A stretch of 64,000 nucleotides of DNA from Dastarcus helophoroides (lineage: Eukaryota; Arthropoda; Insecta; Coleoptera; Bothrideridae): positions 23,981,629 to 24,045,628 of the forward strand of contig CM053327.1 of assembly GCA_028583605.1 (NCBI GenBank), read 5' to 3'. Below, piece after piece: positions 10,442 through 22,429 of this stretch. The notes beneath the pieces were generated by a model. That model was not told the origin of the DNA and made no database searches. It saw nothing but the letters and a program-made list of their open reading frames with translations. Made by a program: the position numbers and the translations under genes. How positions within the stretch are numbered: position 1 is the stretch's first letter; the number at the start of each line of letters is the position of its first letter.

Positions 10442-10544
10442 TAAGTTAAATATTTTTGTAATTTAAATTACATTTAATTGCAATCACTTTTTAAAAATCG
10501 TTATAGTTTTAATATCAAAGTAGGACACACAGATACTGAAGTAA

Positions 10545-10636
10545 TTAATTAAATTTTATTAAAAAATTACATTAGAATAAAAAGTGCTTATTAATTAAAA
10601 TTTATTAAAAAATTACATTAGAATAAAAAGTGCTTA
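10545..10636. repeat. 46-base tandem duplication
   Basis: Two adjacent near-identical 46-base units (10545-10590 and 10591-10636) that start TTAATTAAA and end AAAAAGTGCTTA. The second abuts the stop of the MADF-BESS gene, so both are in that gene's 3' flank. A recent duplication by replication slippage is likely. Confidence 0.9.
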
Positions 10637-10638
10637 AA

Positions 10639-11424
10639 TTAACTAAAAATATTGTCAAAGTTCACATCTGCATCTGATTCGGTCAGTGCCGGAGATTGAC
10701 GACCTGAGGTTTTTGTTGGCGAAAACAACCCAGAAGCTGAGTTACTATTTTGACTGTTAACACCATACGGCAAACAGTTCTCCTTTGTTGATTTCACTGG
10801 TGGCATAGAGGATTGCCGTGAATAATGTTGATGTTGATGAAACTGAGGCGTCCTATGTGGCATTGTGGTATGTATTAATGGAGTGTTTGATGTGGTGTTG
10901 GTAGTGGTGTCTGAGCCTGCTACAAAAATGGTGAATTATGGGGCATTGCAAGCGGCCGAGTAGAGATTCTTTTTTGTTGTGTGGATAGTGGATATTAATT
11001 GTAGTACTCCTATTTGAAACTGGATAATATCATCGTCATCCAAATCTTCCAAAGACGGAATGATTCCGTTAAAAAATGACTGATGGCGATTAGGAGTATT
11101 ATTTTGCTCCAACACTTGCAGCATCTTCAGTTCTATTTTGTCAGGCTTACGACGCTTTCGTGAACCTAACTATTTTTGATCGGTTTTATTTATTTTATTT
11201 TGGTAGCGCTTGTGTGTTAACCAACCGCGTCGTTCGCTTCATTTTGGGACGGGTCTCTATTGGTTTCCGAGAAAGAATCCTCACTTTTTTTTTAAATTGC
11301 ATCTGATCATTGTAAACATATTTTTTAGGCTTCAGTGCTCCAGCACAAGATTTTTGGGTTTTTTTCTCCTTTTTCTTAGATTTTATAAAAGAGTCTATTG
11401 CCCATTTCTTAATTACATCTTTAC
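10639..11424 (-). pseudogene. Harbinger MADF-BESS protein, C-terminal exon
   Basis: Begins after acceptor TTTCATGAACAG (cut before 11424) with GKDVIKKW and DSFIKSKKKEKKTQKS, the end of a MADF domain. A BESS motif (IIPSLEDLDDDDIIQFQIGV) lies around 11010-11070, and a Gln/His/Ser-rich tail ends with DVNFDNIFS at 10639. Stops and frame changes interrupt it (for example the TAA after NAP near 10936 and a damaged stretch at 11150-11330). Confidence 0.75.
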
Positions 11425-11454
11425 CTGTTCATGAAAGAAATAATGTTTTATTCT

Positions 11455-12262
11455 TTATTTCAAATATTTAGTAAGTGGGTGCACTTTTACAGATCTGCAT
11501 TTCATCCACATAATTGGCATCTCAACAGCAAGTAAAATAGTAAAAGATGTATGCTCTACTATATGTTCTTTAATGACATTAAACTGTATTCCCACATTTA
11601 CAAAACAACACTGAGAATTGATAGCGTCAGGATTTGAAAGTAGGGCTAATTTTCCACATTGTCTTGGTGCAGTTGGACACATCAGAATGATGTGTCCAAA
11701 TAATAGTGGATCAATGTTTTTCAACTACAAAGCATATTTCTCTGTGGTGTTAATGGAAATGGTGGATTCGAATTATCGATTTGTATATGTTGATATTGGA
11801 AGCTTTGACAAAGAATGCGATTCGACAGTTTTCAAACGCTTTTCATTGTGAACATCGATTGAAGCAAAAGTCTAAGAACTAACGACACAAAAATGCTTAC
11901 GAGGAACAGAAAGCCCAAAGGGGCTATATTTTTTTTGTTGGTGATGAAGTATTCAGATTACACAAGCATTTAATTTGACCGTATGGTGGTAAAAATCTGA
12001 CAGTACAAAAGAAAATGTTTAATTATCGGTTGTCTAGAGCTCGAAGATATGTCGAATGCACGTTTGGCATTTTAAGTAATAAATGGAAATTTTTGTACCG
12101 ACCGATAAACATGGATCCTGATTTTGCAGAGGATATTGTCATGACTTGCGTAATTTTACACAATTTTGTTCGAGAGGATACAACGACAATTACAGGATTC
12201 GAAGATCTAAGCAGCGAACAAGCAGTACGTGGCGGCCAATCATATAAGAAATTTACTATCTG
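11455..12262 (+). pseudogene. Harbinger transposase, catalytic block
   Basis: Successive pieces read SGCTFTDLHF, GISTASKIVKDVCSTI, GFESRANFPHCLGAV, MMCPNNSGSMFFNYKAYFSV, YRFVYVDIGSFDKECDS and, after a damaged stretch, MFNYRLSRARRYVECTFGIL and MTCVILHNFVRED. These are the DDE Harbinger motifs in order. The first catalytic Asp (normally in G-A-[LV]-D-G-K-H) is missing: the text reads GAVGHIR, so three residues including the Asp are deleted. The second (VDIG) is present. Frameshifts occur around 11850-12010. Confidence 0.85.
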
Positions 12263-12329
12263 ACTATTTTTTGAAAAATGTTGGTTCTGTGAAATGGTAA
12301 ATGTCTAAAATATAAAATACAATACTAAC

Positions 12330-12518
12330 CGAATATATTTTTTTCCTATTTCCTGAAAACCTTCTTTAAGTGCTGAACATACTTAAATCCAAGCTTTTTT
12401 GGTCTGATTTCCGTCTTTATAAATTTCTTCCGTTTTGTCCCACAATACGGGTTTGGACTCCGATTAATGAAACTATCTCAATGTCTATTTCCGCACTACC
12501 CATTTTATCACAATCCAT
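12330..12518 (-). pseudogene. Harbinger MADF-BESS protein, N-terminal exon
   Basis: Starts at ATG 12518 (MDCDKMGSAEIDIEIVSLI). After a one-base frame change it gives WDKTEEIYKDGNQTKKAW and LKEGFQE, which is the start of a MADF domain (the conserved W-D-x-x and the lysine/tryptophan segment). It ends at a plausible donor GTTAGT (12329). The MADF reading resumes at the acceptor near 11424, on the far side of the transposase block. Confidence 0.65.
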
Positions 12519-14090
12519 CTCTGCAAACCGAAAATTTAAAAGGCCAGTGGGTGTGAACACATCGAATAGAACACCTGTATATCTGCGACTCCGGTGGCCG
12601 TCCGTCCATTGGATATAGCTACAACTTGCCCTTGTTTAAAATGGTAGTTTATTGCCTTCTTTCTTCATTTTCAGCACCTACTTGCAGCGCTCAAAGAGCA
12701 TAATAGGGATACTCTTTGCGACTGGAATGTACTTCAAAGAAAATTATTATTAGTGCTGTAGGGAACGAACCGCCACTGGCATCCTTAAGTGATTGTGTTT
12801 CGAGTTGGGTTCGAGGGTTGTGGTGTGGTGACCGTGAGACAGTTGTTAAAAAAGACGCGAAAAACGAAGACGAACTTTTAAGACGTTGATGAACTCAATT
12901 TTTATATTTAGTTATTCATACCTCCTTTTATATTTTAGTTTAATATATTTTCTATTTTAAAACGGACTCAGGTATTTGTCCGAAACCTACATTAACCATA
13001 TTTGCCATTGTAGTATTCCTATATGTTACAGGCATAAATCTTGACAGAGTTCGTATTACCTTCTATGAGTGTGATCTGGGGTTGGAAGCAAATGATTCAC
13101 AAAATCTGCAGCAAGACGTTGAATTGAAACGGTTATAAAGTTGGCTAGAATTGGAGTATTTCAAAAAATTAAATAAATCGCGCTCAAAAATGTTTGTCTT
13201 TTTTAATACATAACCAAATTATGTTTTTGAAAATTCTTAGGTTTTTTACGAAACACTTATAGTGTAAAATGTTCTTAAGAATCTCTGCATAAAAATAGAT
13301 TGTAACTGTAACAGTTTTTACTTGATTGTCTAAAAACTTATACAATATTGTATTTTTATTAACAATTTGGTAAAAAGTGGCTTCCTAATAACGAAATAAA
13401 TCAATTAAATAAAATGTGGACATTTTTTACCCGCCAAGTACAATATTTATACATAATCTAAATTTTCGCCCAACAGAAATTTTATTTTCATCGATTATTA
13501 TGAAGGAAGGTTATTATTGGTGCTCTTGTATGTAAAGATTGTGAATATTTTTTGCCTTTATTGTTTCTCTATGCTCTCCGTTATATTACACTCAAAGGCT
13601 GACCTGGCGAGAAGCAAGGGCGATCTTTTACTGTTATATCAAATTTATAGTAGAGCCCCTTTAGTCAGAGCATGGACTCCTTCGCCATATTTCAACTATT
13701 TTATAGTGCAAAGTTTACACCTGTCATTCTTAAAATGTTTATCTGTCAAACTTTCATATCTTGTAAATTTCTGTTTCTTGTTCATTCAAACAATGTTTCT
13801 TCAGGAGCAATAACTTTTTGTATGAAAATCTTATTTTCCTTCCAAAACCGATTGCAATACTCTCACATCTTCGTATAAACAAAGGCGCAGACATTGATAT
13901 TGAAACTTGACAGCTTAACTAAAATAATCAATAATTAATTGTATTCCTATTTTGCTACTTCTCTTCTAGCAAAGATTTAAAGCACATTAATGAATTTTTC
14001 ATTTCAATACCCGAGAAGCGTCAGAGGTAAGGGGAATTTACAGTTGAGAAGATGAGAATTACTAATATTATTAATTAATATTGGCGTTTT
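12519..14090. other. no assigned gene
   Basis: The part at 12740-12870 is less AT-rich and looks like the edge of some insertion, but has no recognised ends. A short open piece after an acceptor-like TATATGTTACAG (13021-13032, a frame containing DRVRITFYECDLGLEAND) is unassigned. The rest is AT-rich. Confidence 0.35.
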
Positions 14091-14199
14091 CTCAATCAGA
14101 AAGTCAATTCAGGGTGCTAGACTCTGACTAGGAAATCTCTAATTTAAAGTAGAGACCCTCTATTAAGAGTCTGATTCTGAATTCACCTTCTGATTGGAC
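14091..14199. repeat. short fold-back MITE
   Basis: About 105-base imperfect palindrome: the left arm starts CAATCAGAAAGTCAATTCAG and contains AGACTCTGA and AATCTCTA; the right arm ends with TAGAGACC, AGAGTCTGA and CTGAATTCACCTTCTGATTG. No coding capacity. Confidence 0.75.
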
Positions 14200-15984
14200 C
14201 CTTCAAATTCCAGGTATTTGTAGAAAGAAAGAATCTTAACAAATTTTCAAACCGCTAATATTGAAATTAATAAGTCTCATTTTTTCAACTTTAATGTTAC
14301 TTAGTATTTATATGAAATTTTATTGGCTTTTACTTCGCAAATAAATTACAGAGACTATGTTACTTAGGATTGTTCATATGAAAAACTCATAAATGATGAT
14401 TGATTTGCTTTTTGTTACTAAAGCATTTGGCAAAAAACCCTTATTAATACTTTTGTTGATCTGACAAGTGCCACTGTGATAACTTGTTGTTTTGTTTAAT
14501 TGAAGAGGTTAGAAGTTTGTAATTGTTTTTTAGAGATAAATAACAGTCTTTTATAAAAAGTTATGTCTCTAATGAAAGATAGTTTGAAATAACGATAAAC
14601 ATATATTGACAAAATATGAAAGTCTGATAGACAAAAAAAAATAAATAAATAAAAATGACAGTTTTGAAATTTACGAAATGCCTTAAATCTGGTGAAAGAG
14701 TGCCACTAGAGAATCTAACTGAAAGTTATTTGTAGCTCCACCGCAGCAACGTTCTGCAACTATCGTCGATCATAGAAGTTTTCCAACGAACATAAGGAGA
14801 AAATAACAAATTAATTCCTTATAAAGTACATTCCACAATACATATTACAAATAAATATGACAATCGTTGTTAAATTCATAAGAGCACACCATGGGAATTT
14901 CAGACTTTTTTCGACACTTTAACTATATGAATTTAAAATGGCATTTGATTTGTTTAACAAAAATATTTCGTCTATTTCGTGCTATTTAAATAAAAATAAA
15001 TTCTTTTCTAACAAAAAAAATAATACTTAAAATATTCTGCATTAAAAATAAATTCATTTGGCTGTTTCCGATCTTTCAAACGGACTTTCAAATTTGCCTT
15101 AATTATCATAATGTTTCCAAATATCTGAAAAGGTATTGATTGCGGACCCCTATTGTTTAATATCATATCAGCGTTTTGTAAGAGGTTAAAATGTATAAAA
15201 ATGAGGATCCAAAATTAATGTAACTTTGCAGGTAGGATTCTTTTAAAGGAAGTCTGACAGTTTGATAGGGTCATAACGCGATAGGGCGCTCTGTGGTGAT
15301 AGTTACCAAATCTTCCGTATTTTAGGGGTTTTTCTATTGATTGGTAAATTCGTATTTGACAAGAAATCTCCCGTATTTTAAAGAGTGCAACAGTAATACA
15401 AATTTTATAATTAAGAAAGCATATTTAACTGGCAGCACCATCTATTGCAGATACAAATAAAAACACTAAAACAAATAAACTGATCCCACAATCTAAGAAA
15501 TTTAAAAGCTTCGTTTCATTTTAAACAGTTTTCCTGTTAAATTCTAATTATTCACTTAAATCCGCAAGGGAAGTCGCAGGTAATAGCTAGTGAACAATAT
15601 TTCTAAAATGTTCGCGTCATGTTAGTGTACTTTTGTACTAAAAAAATTTTTGTTATCAAAATAATTATGAGAGCTGCAGGGCCTTATCGTTTAATGACTC
15701 ACCCTGTATTTATTTTTACCATATCAATTAAATAATTACTATTGCAGTCGCCCATTTCTAGTTATTATATATTATAAAACGTATGCTTTAAATATTAATC
15801 CTTAATTCTAGGAGCACTAATGTTTCCATGAATTTAAAATGTTAATCTCCCAACGATTCCCTTTAACCTAAATATTTAAATCGTGTATTACCTGTTAAAG
15901 CATATTCTAAATGAAATAAAATGTAGTTCGGGTACTTTGAGACAATTCTTAGTATGACCCGTATTCACTCTATTCCGCTAATTA
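14200..15984. other. AT-rich, nothing recognised
   Basis: No supported gene or element. Phrases shared with other intervals occur (for example TCATAACGCGATAGGGCG at 15271 beside TCATATCGCG at 3970), hinting at diffuse old repeats. Confidence 0.4.
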
Positions 15985-16240
15985 TCAGGGATTCTATTCA
16001 AAAGAAAGATCGCGCGCCTGCTTGGATGTGGGAGGAACAGGATTCAGGACTTTGAGTCTATCTGGTGGAAGCTTGTCGGCTACAGGCAGTCTCCGGTTGT
16101 TTTCCCTACGAATCGCTCGGCAAATCTGAATGTGAGATGGAAAGAGATTTTCGCGAGTGAAAAGCCGCTTTTTAAAACTTTTCGTGTGGTGTTATCAGAA
16201 TTATACATTGGCTTTAGGAGCACGTTGTTAATAACTTTTG
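15985..16240 (+). other. exon-like open segment, unassigned
   Basis: A plus-strand frame is open from after a TAA near 15979 to 16303, without an ATG at its start. It reads KRKIARLLGCGRNRIQDFE, IWWKLVGYRQSPVVFP, then NVRWKEIFASEKPLFKTF and LSELYIGFRSTLLITF. The composition is clearly less AT-rich than its surroundings, and a good donor (TTTTG then GTAAGG at 16241) ends it. It may be a real exon or part of an unknown transposon gene; no acceptor was placed. Confidence 0.3.
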
Positions 16241-16303
16241 GTAAGGTAATTTTGCGATTTAAAACCATAAAGACAATGACAAAAAATCAGTTTATATCGT
16301 AAA

Positions 16304-17895
16304 AAGGAAAGAGTTGTCTGCTGTAAACTTGCATTCTTTTTTTTTTTTGTATGATTTCAGTCTAACAATCTAATTCATAATTTTATAAAATTTACTAACT
16401 AATAAGTAATAAACTACGTAGTTATTACCCCTAATGCTAGTTTTATAAATGATCTTATGAGTTGACTTGGAAGTAACTTTGTTTTCTAGGAGTCTTGTCT
16501 TCAAAAGTGCGGCTTTTGAAATGGGGTCAATATTTATTTATGCTACCTATAAATTCTCATAATTCGAGAGGATAATAACAGTACGACCATAAATGCAAGT
16601 GCTGCCACTTTACTAAAGAACAATGGATCATATGAACATTTAAATATAAAACATTGATTTCAGTTTTGAAAGAATATACTTATTTTTTTGTCTTTCTGAC
16701 ACCATATTGATGTAAAATAAGTCGACAGATTGAAGTTATAACTGTACATTTTGTTCGAGCGTAATTAATTTTATTCATTTTATTATGGATTTATTTGTAA
16801 AAATATTTTCTCAGCAGTACATGTCCTTTTTTGAAAACAAAAAAAGTCGGTAATTTACTATTATTTATTAATGTTTCGTAATTCGTGAAGATAGAAATAT
16901 TAACTTTAAGCAAGGGTTGCAACACATTATTTAAAAAATATTACTTGGAGATCCAAATATCGGAATTGTATACATGGTGATTCAAAAATGTCACCCGATA
17001 TTTTCAGGGTGTATAGAACATAAAAAAATAAGGAAAATAACATTTCTAATTTCTTTTTAAGGGCTTATAACTCCTTTATTATTTATTTTAGGAAAAAAAA
17101 TGACACACACTAAAGCAAATTTGATTTCCATTATTAGAGATGCAAGGAAGCTTATAAGGGCAAAGTAGTGCAGAACTCAATGCCTAACAATATTTCGTGC
17201 AAAAAATAATTTAATTTCAATTCGTCTAGATTTTATTAAAAAAAGAAACTGAAAATCGAAATTTTAAAAATCTGCTCTAAGTTGTTTATTTGAAGTCCGA
17301 CAGAAAAAAAACCAAAAGCCATACTGAGCTGTTTTTAAGGCCATTCCATTGGTGTACGTTAATTTTTACTGAAATAAAATGACATCTACTTTATTATTTC
17401 TTATAAATGCCATATCGAATTTTATCAATTCCGAATTCACCATATTTTTGTGATCAATTTAATATATAACATGCCATACTTCAAAGTGACAAAGTGGATT
17501 AAATAAAGTAATTCAGTATTTTTAACAAAAAAATATAGTAGGCGACGCAAGTGCCATAACTTGTGATAATAAAAATTCAGTACCTAAATACGTTATAATA
17601 AATACCGAAAAACTTAAAATATTGTAATAAACTGTTGTAATATTGAAATAGTTGTTAGTATAGTCGTAACGTCAAATGAAGTAATTATCTGAAAACGTTG
17701 TAGAAGTTCTAAACATTTTATTAGGGGAAACCTGCCAGTGGCTGTGCGTTGAACTAATTTATTATTTTTAAACATAAAAAAATATATTAAGTGCTATATT
17801 TCTTAAAGATACATTTTAGAATAAACTATATCAAAAAATGTTCACTGTTGGAAACCTAAAAATAAATATTACTAATTTGGACAGACACTAAACCC
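16304..17895. other. AT-rich, nothing recognised
   Basis: No supported gene. A transposon-end-like phrase (GGTGATTCAAAAATGTCACC at 16976) has no mate that I could find. Confidence 0.4.
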
Positions 17896-18033
17896 ATTGA
17901 AATACAAATCTTGTCCCCTAAAACAAAGAAAAATTAAAAAACACAACAAAGACTGCTTTTTAATTTATCTTAGTCTTAGAGGACAAGATTTGTGATTCAA
18001 TTTCTGAAGAGAACCAAGGACCAGTTCTGATAT
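17896..18033. repeat. fold-back repeat, family A copy 2 (collapsed)
   Basis: Short palindromic copy: GAAATACAAATCTTGTCCCC, a CCTAAAACAAAGAAAAATTA block and ACAACAAAGACTGC, then the inverted arm ending GAGGACAAGATTTGTG and the outer flank AACCAAGGACCAGTT. The central ribozyme-like part is deleted. Confidence 0.7.
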
Positions 18034-18475
18034 TAAAGTAGAAAGAACTTTGAGCGATATAGCATTTGTAAATTAGTTTCACGATAAAACCCTTCTTTTG
18101 TATTCATCCAAAAACAATCTTTAAACGGTAAGCCTCTTTTCTTATTAGAGCATTGCAATGCGATTAATTTATTAAAACTTTGAAAAGTTTAAAATATTCG
18201 GCCATTTTTACGAAAACACTGAAAGCTTATTCGTGTAACGTGAAATATCTAACAAACTAACCTTAGAAGCAACTCTCATATTTATGTAGATCTTAGAATA
18301 AATTTGTAGAGAAGTTTAGAACGCACCCTTGCGTATGATTCGTGGGCAAGTCTCCCATAATAAAATTTTTAGGATGTTTTTGAGAGTTATGTCATTTAAA
18401 GGGATTTGTACTCGAAAATAAATCACTAATAAATATTTTAACGTTATGCAATCTGATACAATTAAGAGCTATATA

Positions 18476-19014
18476 TAGGGTGTCCACCTAGTGCGGAATA
18501 GTAAGATTTCTCGGTAGTGACTGAAGTTACGAAAAACTTTTTAAGAAGCAATTCCTCACCTTTTTTAAAGCTCTACAAAATTAAAATATGTTGGTCTATA
18601 TAGGATGTTTGATTTTCCCTGTATGGGCACCAACTTCATTTTGTTAAACTGCAATCTGTATTTTTTATTTGATTTTATGATTTCCTAGGAAAAATAATGG
18701 GTAGTTGTAAAACAAGTTTTTTTGAATATATAAATGTTTGTGTAAAAAAAGGCAATGTACCGCGGAGTGTAAAAGAATCCATTGCGGCTACGACATACAT
18801 TAAAAATAAATGGTTTTTCCAGAAATTATTCCCAAATAGCTGCTTAATTAGTTCCTTTATTTAGATTTTTGAAATATTATATATCTGAAGAACTCAAAAA
18901 ATGTATACTCAATATTTTAATTTTGTAGAGCTTTGGAAACACAAGCGAAATTGCTCCTTAAAAATTTTCCATGACTTCAGTCACTACTGAAATATTTTAC
19001 TATTGGACACCCTG
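18476..19014. mobile_element. MITE-like DNA transposon with ~115-base terminal inverted repeats
   Basis: A 539-base element flanked by TA. The left end reads TAGGGTGTCCACCTAGTGCG and continues with GTAGTGACTGAAGT and AAAGCTCTACAAAATTAAAA; the right end read inward is CAGGGTGTCCAATAGTAAAA, then GTAGTGACTGAAGTCATGG and the same AAAGCTCTACAAAATTAAAA. TA flanks fit Tc1/mariner. The centre has no recognised transposase. Confidence 0.75.
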
Positions 19015-19951
19015 TATAGCAATTGCATCGGCTTAAATGAATTAATTATTTTAAAATACAAAATTATTTTATTTAACCAATTTTAACATATTTGAAGTAC
19101 ACTATGTCATAATATTAAATTAATCAGAAAAACAAACTAAATTCGAAAATGATAAAATTAGAAATAGTTTATTTCAGAATAAAATGACGTACCAATGAAA
19201 AGGCCTAAAAATTGCTGCGGTTTTTGAATTTTTTCGATTGGACTTCAAATAAATAAGTTGCAGCTGATTATCAAAAATGGTGACTTACAGGTTTTACACA
19301 ATGCAGAATAACCCAAAGTACGTAATTAAATGTAACGCAAAGCCTATTTACAAACAGAGGTAATAAAAATTAATGAGTACTGCTCGGCTTGAACTGTATA
19401 TTCCACGGGGTTTTATTGGCAATTCTGATGTAAATAATTATAAAAATTCATGAATACACGAAGCGTAATTGACCGCAGTAGAATGATTTGTTTGGAAGGT
19501 TTCAGCTTTAAAAGAACATCAAAACGTTTCGAAGTCACAATTCTGCATATTTAGTTACATATACTCTTAGATTTAATCAGAAGAACTTTAAAAATACATA
19601 ACCTGTTTCTAGTTGATTCTGCCACGTACGGACTTGATTCCAAGATTGCCTATTTATTCGAAAACTTTATTTTCACTCTAACTATTAATTAATATAATAA
19701 TAGTATTCCAGTGAATATTGTAATTAACTATATTTATTAATTAATTGCAATGCATGAAACAAAATTCGATATTTTTTCCCTTTTAATACTCTTTAGGAAT
19801 ATTAAGTTTCCAAATAGGTTTTTTTATTGAAACTATTTTGTTATTGAGTTTCCTATATTCTCAGCGGCATTGTAATGCTCACGCGATTGTGACACAGTTC
19901 GTACATTAATTAGATGAAAAAACTACAAAAATAGCAAAGACTGAAAAATGC

Positions 19952-20293
19952 TGTAAAGAAATGTAAATTATAGAATTTAGTACGTAAGAAAATTTTCTAG
20001 AAAGATCTGATAAGGGAAAGCGGCCGCGATAATGAAGCAAATGGCATATAAGCGTTTCAGAAATTTCGGCAAACGATAAGCCTTATCTGCTGGATTTTTC
20101 TAGTACCCGGAAGCGAAAACTATATAAGGCAGTCGGCTTTCCCTCGAGTCAGGCAGTTAGTCAGTGTAGTTAATTAGTGAGTTAGTAGTTAGAAATGAGT
20201 TAGTTATTCAGTTGTAGTGTTCCGAGTTTTGTTTGGAAATAAAGTAGTTATAATTCACGGCGTAATAATCATTCGAACCGATAACGCTCAACA
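19952..20293 (+). mobile_element. solo LTR, copy 2
   Basis: Same family as 6427-6801. It starts TGTAAAGAAATGTAAA and ends CGATAACGCTCAACA, flanked by ATGC/ATAC, a 4-base duplication with one mismatch. The TATA box (TATATAAGG near 20120) and the GATAAGGGAAAGCGGCCGC block are kept. Both heat-shock elements are degraded by one base each (TTCTAGAAAGATC near 19995 and TTTCAGAAATTTC near 20055), so this copy is older or unconstrained. Confidence 0.75.
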
Positions 20294-20554
20294 ATACGAA
20301 TATGCAAATAAAAATATGCACGGTTAGTCCCAAAAAATGTGTCTATTTTATTTTCTTAACTAGTGTTATTATTAGTGGGTTGTTTTTTAATGAAATTTTC
20401 ATAAAATTTACCTTCAATAAGGTATGGGCTTTTAGACAACCAAGTCAAAACTATCACAGTTACAATCAATTTTTTTACAGGACGATTTCAAAAATATTTG
20501 TCACTCTCAATGCTTCGCAGAAAATAACCTTAGTATTTACATAAAAATAATTTA

Positions 20555-21843
20555 CAGGGTGGGGCAATTGAACTGTCAACTAACTTCCCTCTTTCAAACC
20601 GTTGAAGATACATGTTCCAAAATTTAGGTGACCGATACTCCATTATATTGCAAAAAAGTGTTCAAAACACCTTGCATGTTCTTTTGAAGAGAAAAATGTT
20701 TAGGTCCAGGAGTTTAAACCGAACAGTGTTACTGTTTTATATTTGGTAGAAAATCATAAAAGACGATCGTTAGAGAGCTTCAGCATTTAAACGTAATTAA
20801 ATTTCTTATGCATCGGATCATAAAAAGATACAGTGATACTGGCATCATTGCGAAACGTTATGGTGGCGGTCGGAAAAAGACAGCAACATCTGTAGAAATG
20901 TTTGAAAAATTATTGCAGAAAATTGGCTGCTGATCTGAAAATTTCTCTGAATTATCTGAAAATATCAACGCGAAGCATGCAACGAATATTGCAAAATCAG
21001 TTCTGATTAAAGCCCTTGACGTACAAAAAATTACCCAATCCTACACTTAAACAACAAAATACAGTTATAGAGAGACGAGCCAAGGAGTTGCTTCGTTTGG
21101 CCGCAAGTGATGAGTTACCGAATTTTTTTTGACGAGGCTCCATTGTTAAATGAGTAACATATTAGTAAACAAAATGACAAAGTTAACTTGCCAAAGAGGT
21201 CTTTTAAAAATTTACACCTCCGAGTGGTCACTAGAAAGCAGAAGATACCAATGGTGATAGTTTGGATCGCCTGTAAGCGCCAATGGTAGCTCTTCTTTCG
21301 TATTTTGAAGCGCAGGATCAAAATAAATGCAGGAATGTACGCTGAAACTTTTTAAGAGGTAGCATAGAAGCCTTGGGCGCACAAACATTTTGGGTGTAGA
21401 TCGTAAACATTTCAGAAAGACTCAACATACTCTCATAAAACAAGCGTCAACCAAGAATGGGCTAAAAAAACAGCTTTCCACTCTTCATTTTTCGACACAG
21501 TGGCCAGCAAATTTTCCAGATGCAAATTTGATGGACTTTTTTATTTGGAGCATTCTAAAGAGCAGCACTGGTACTAAAAATTACCAAAGAGTGGATTGTT
21601 GCAAGCAAGCTCTTCGCCCCAAACGGAGCATAATACCACAAAGACACATTCGGGTAACGTGTGATTTGTTTTTTGACAGTCTGAAGACTATAGTACGTGT
21701 TAAAGGCAACCAAATTGAAAATTGGTGATGCCTCGTAAAAACTGCACCATTTGAGGACATTTTTACTATGGTTCAGTAAAACTCATGAAAAAATAAAAAT
21801 GACTCAGCATTTTGATTAGTTACAGTTTAATTGCGCCACCTTG
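20555..21843 (+). pseudogene. Tc1/mariner element with dead transposase
   Basis: A 1289-base element flanked by TA, with ends CAGGGTGGGGCAATTGAACT and, read inward from the right, CAAGGTGGCGCAATTAAACT. The plus strand keeps scattered transposase pieces: GGGRKKTATSVEM (20862), TRSMQRILQNQF (20971), ERRAKELLRLAASDELP (21072), then FDEAP (21128) with the first catalytic Asp, and the C-terminal piece WPANFPDANLMDFFIWSIL (21502-21560) with the last catalytic Asp, closing with LKTIVRVKGNQIENW and a stop at 21727. Many frameshifts and stops make it inactive. The outer CAGGGTGGGGCA is shared with the fold-back at 7853, suggesting related elements. Confidence 0.85.
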
Positions 21844-22429
21844 TATTTATATATCGAAAAGCCCAACATTTTCTAAGTATAATATTTTATTACTTTTTGA
21901 TTTTTGCCTGCTTTATGACAATTTTCTTAAGGTCTTGCACAAAAACAAAATTGTACTGGAAGGAGCTATATTTTGTAAATAGACAACTATAGGCTTTAAA
22001 AACAATAACTGACAACTATCGAAAAATTGTTTTGTCGTCATGTGAAAATTGATCTGGAATATATGAATACACTAGAAACAAAACTCTGTATTTGCAGAAT
22101 TTTTGAAAACTGAGTTTTGCATGTAAATATTATAACTCCCATTACTAACTATCTCTACAAAAATTCAGAAGCAAAGATCAATCTTAGCCTGAGAAAAATA
22201 CATAGCAAAAATCTGTAATTTGATTTTTCACTTGCAGAAATCTGTATTTGCAATAATTTTTGAGAAAATTACAAAATTTGGAATCAAAAAATATGTTGTT
22301 TTAACCACAATACCACATACTTATCACGTAAAAATATTGGTACTTAAAAAGTTACCTTAAATTAAGAGATACAGGTTTCTTGATGGAAAGTCAAAATTAC
22401 TTAGAAGTCAAATACAGTATTTTGCTTCT

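Larger units (their letters stand above)
10138..12518. mobile_element. PIF/Harbinger DNA transposon, decayed, two interleaved genes
   Basis: Both Harbinger genes are present: a DDE transposase (+) in two blocks (10138-10441 and 11455-12262) and a MADF-BESS DNA-binding partner (-) in two blocks (12330-12518 and 10639-11424). The blocks alternate, so each gene has an exon in the other's gap. In this superfamily the Myb/MADF-type partner helps transposase reach the nucleus and bind the ends. Every block carries stops or frameshifts, so the copy is dead. Terminal repeats could not be identified with confidence; CCGTCCG occurs near both edges (about 10050 and 12600) but in direct rather than inverted orientation. 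Confidence 0.8.

Noticed and set aside
13517..13878. Two overlapping hydrophobic open frames
   Set aside because: Low-complexity Phe/Leu-rich text expected from T-rich DNA; the frames overlap each other and have no splice context.
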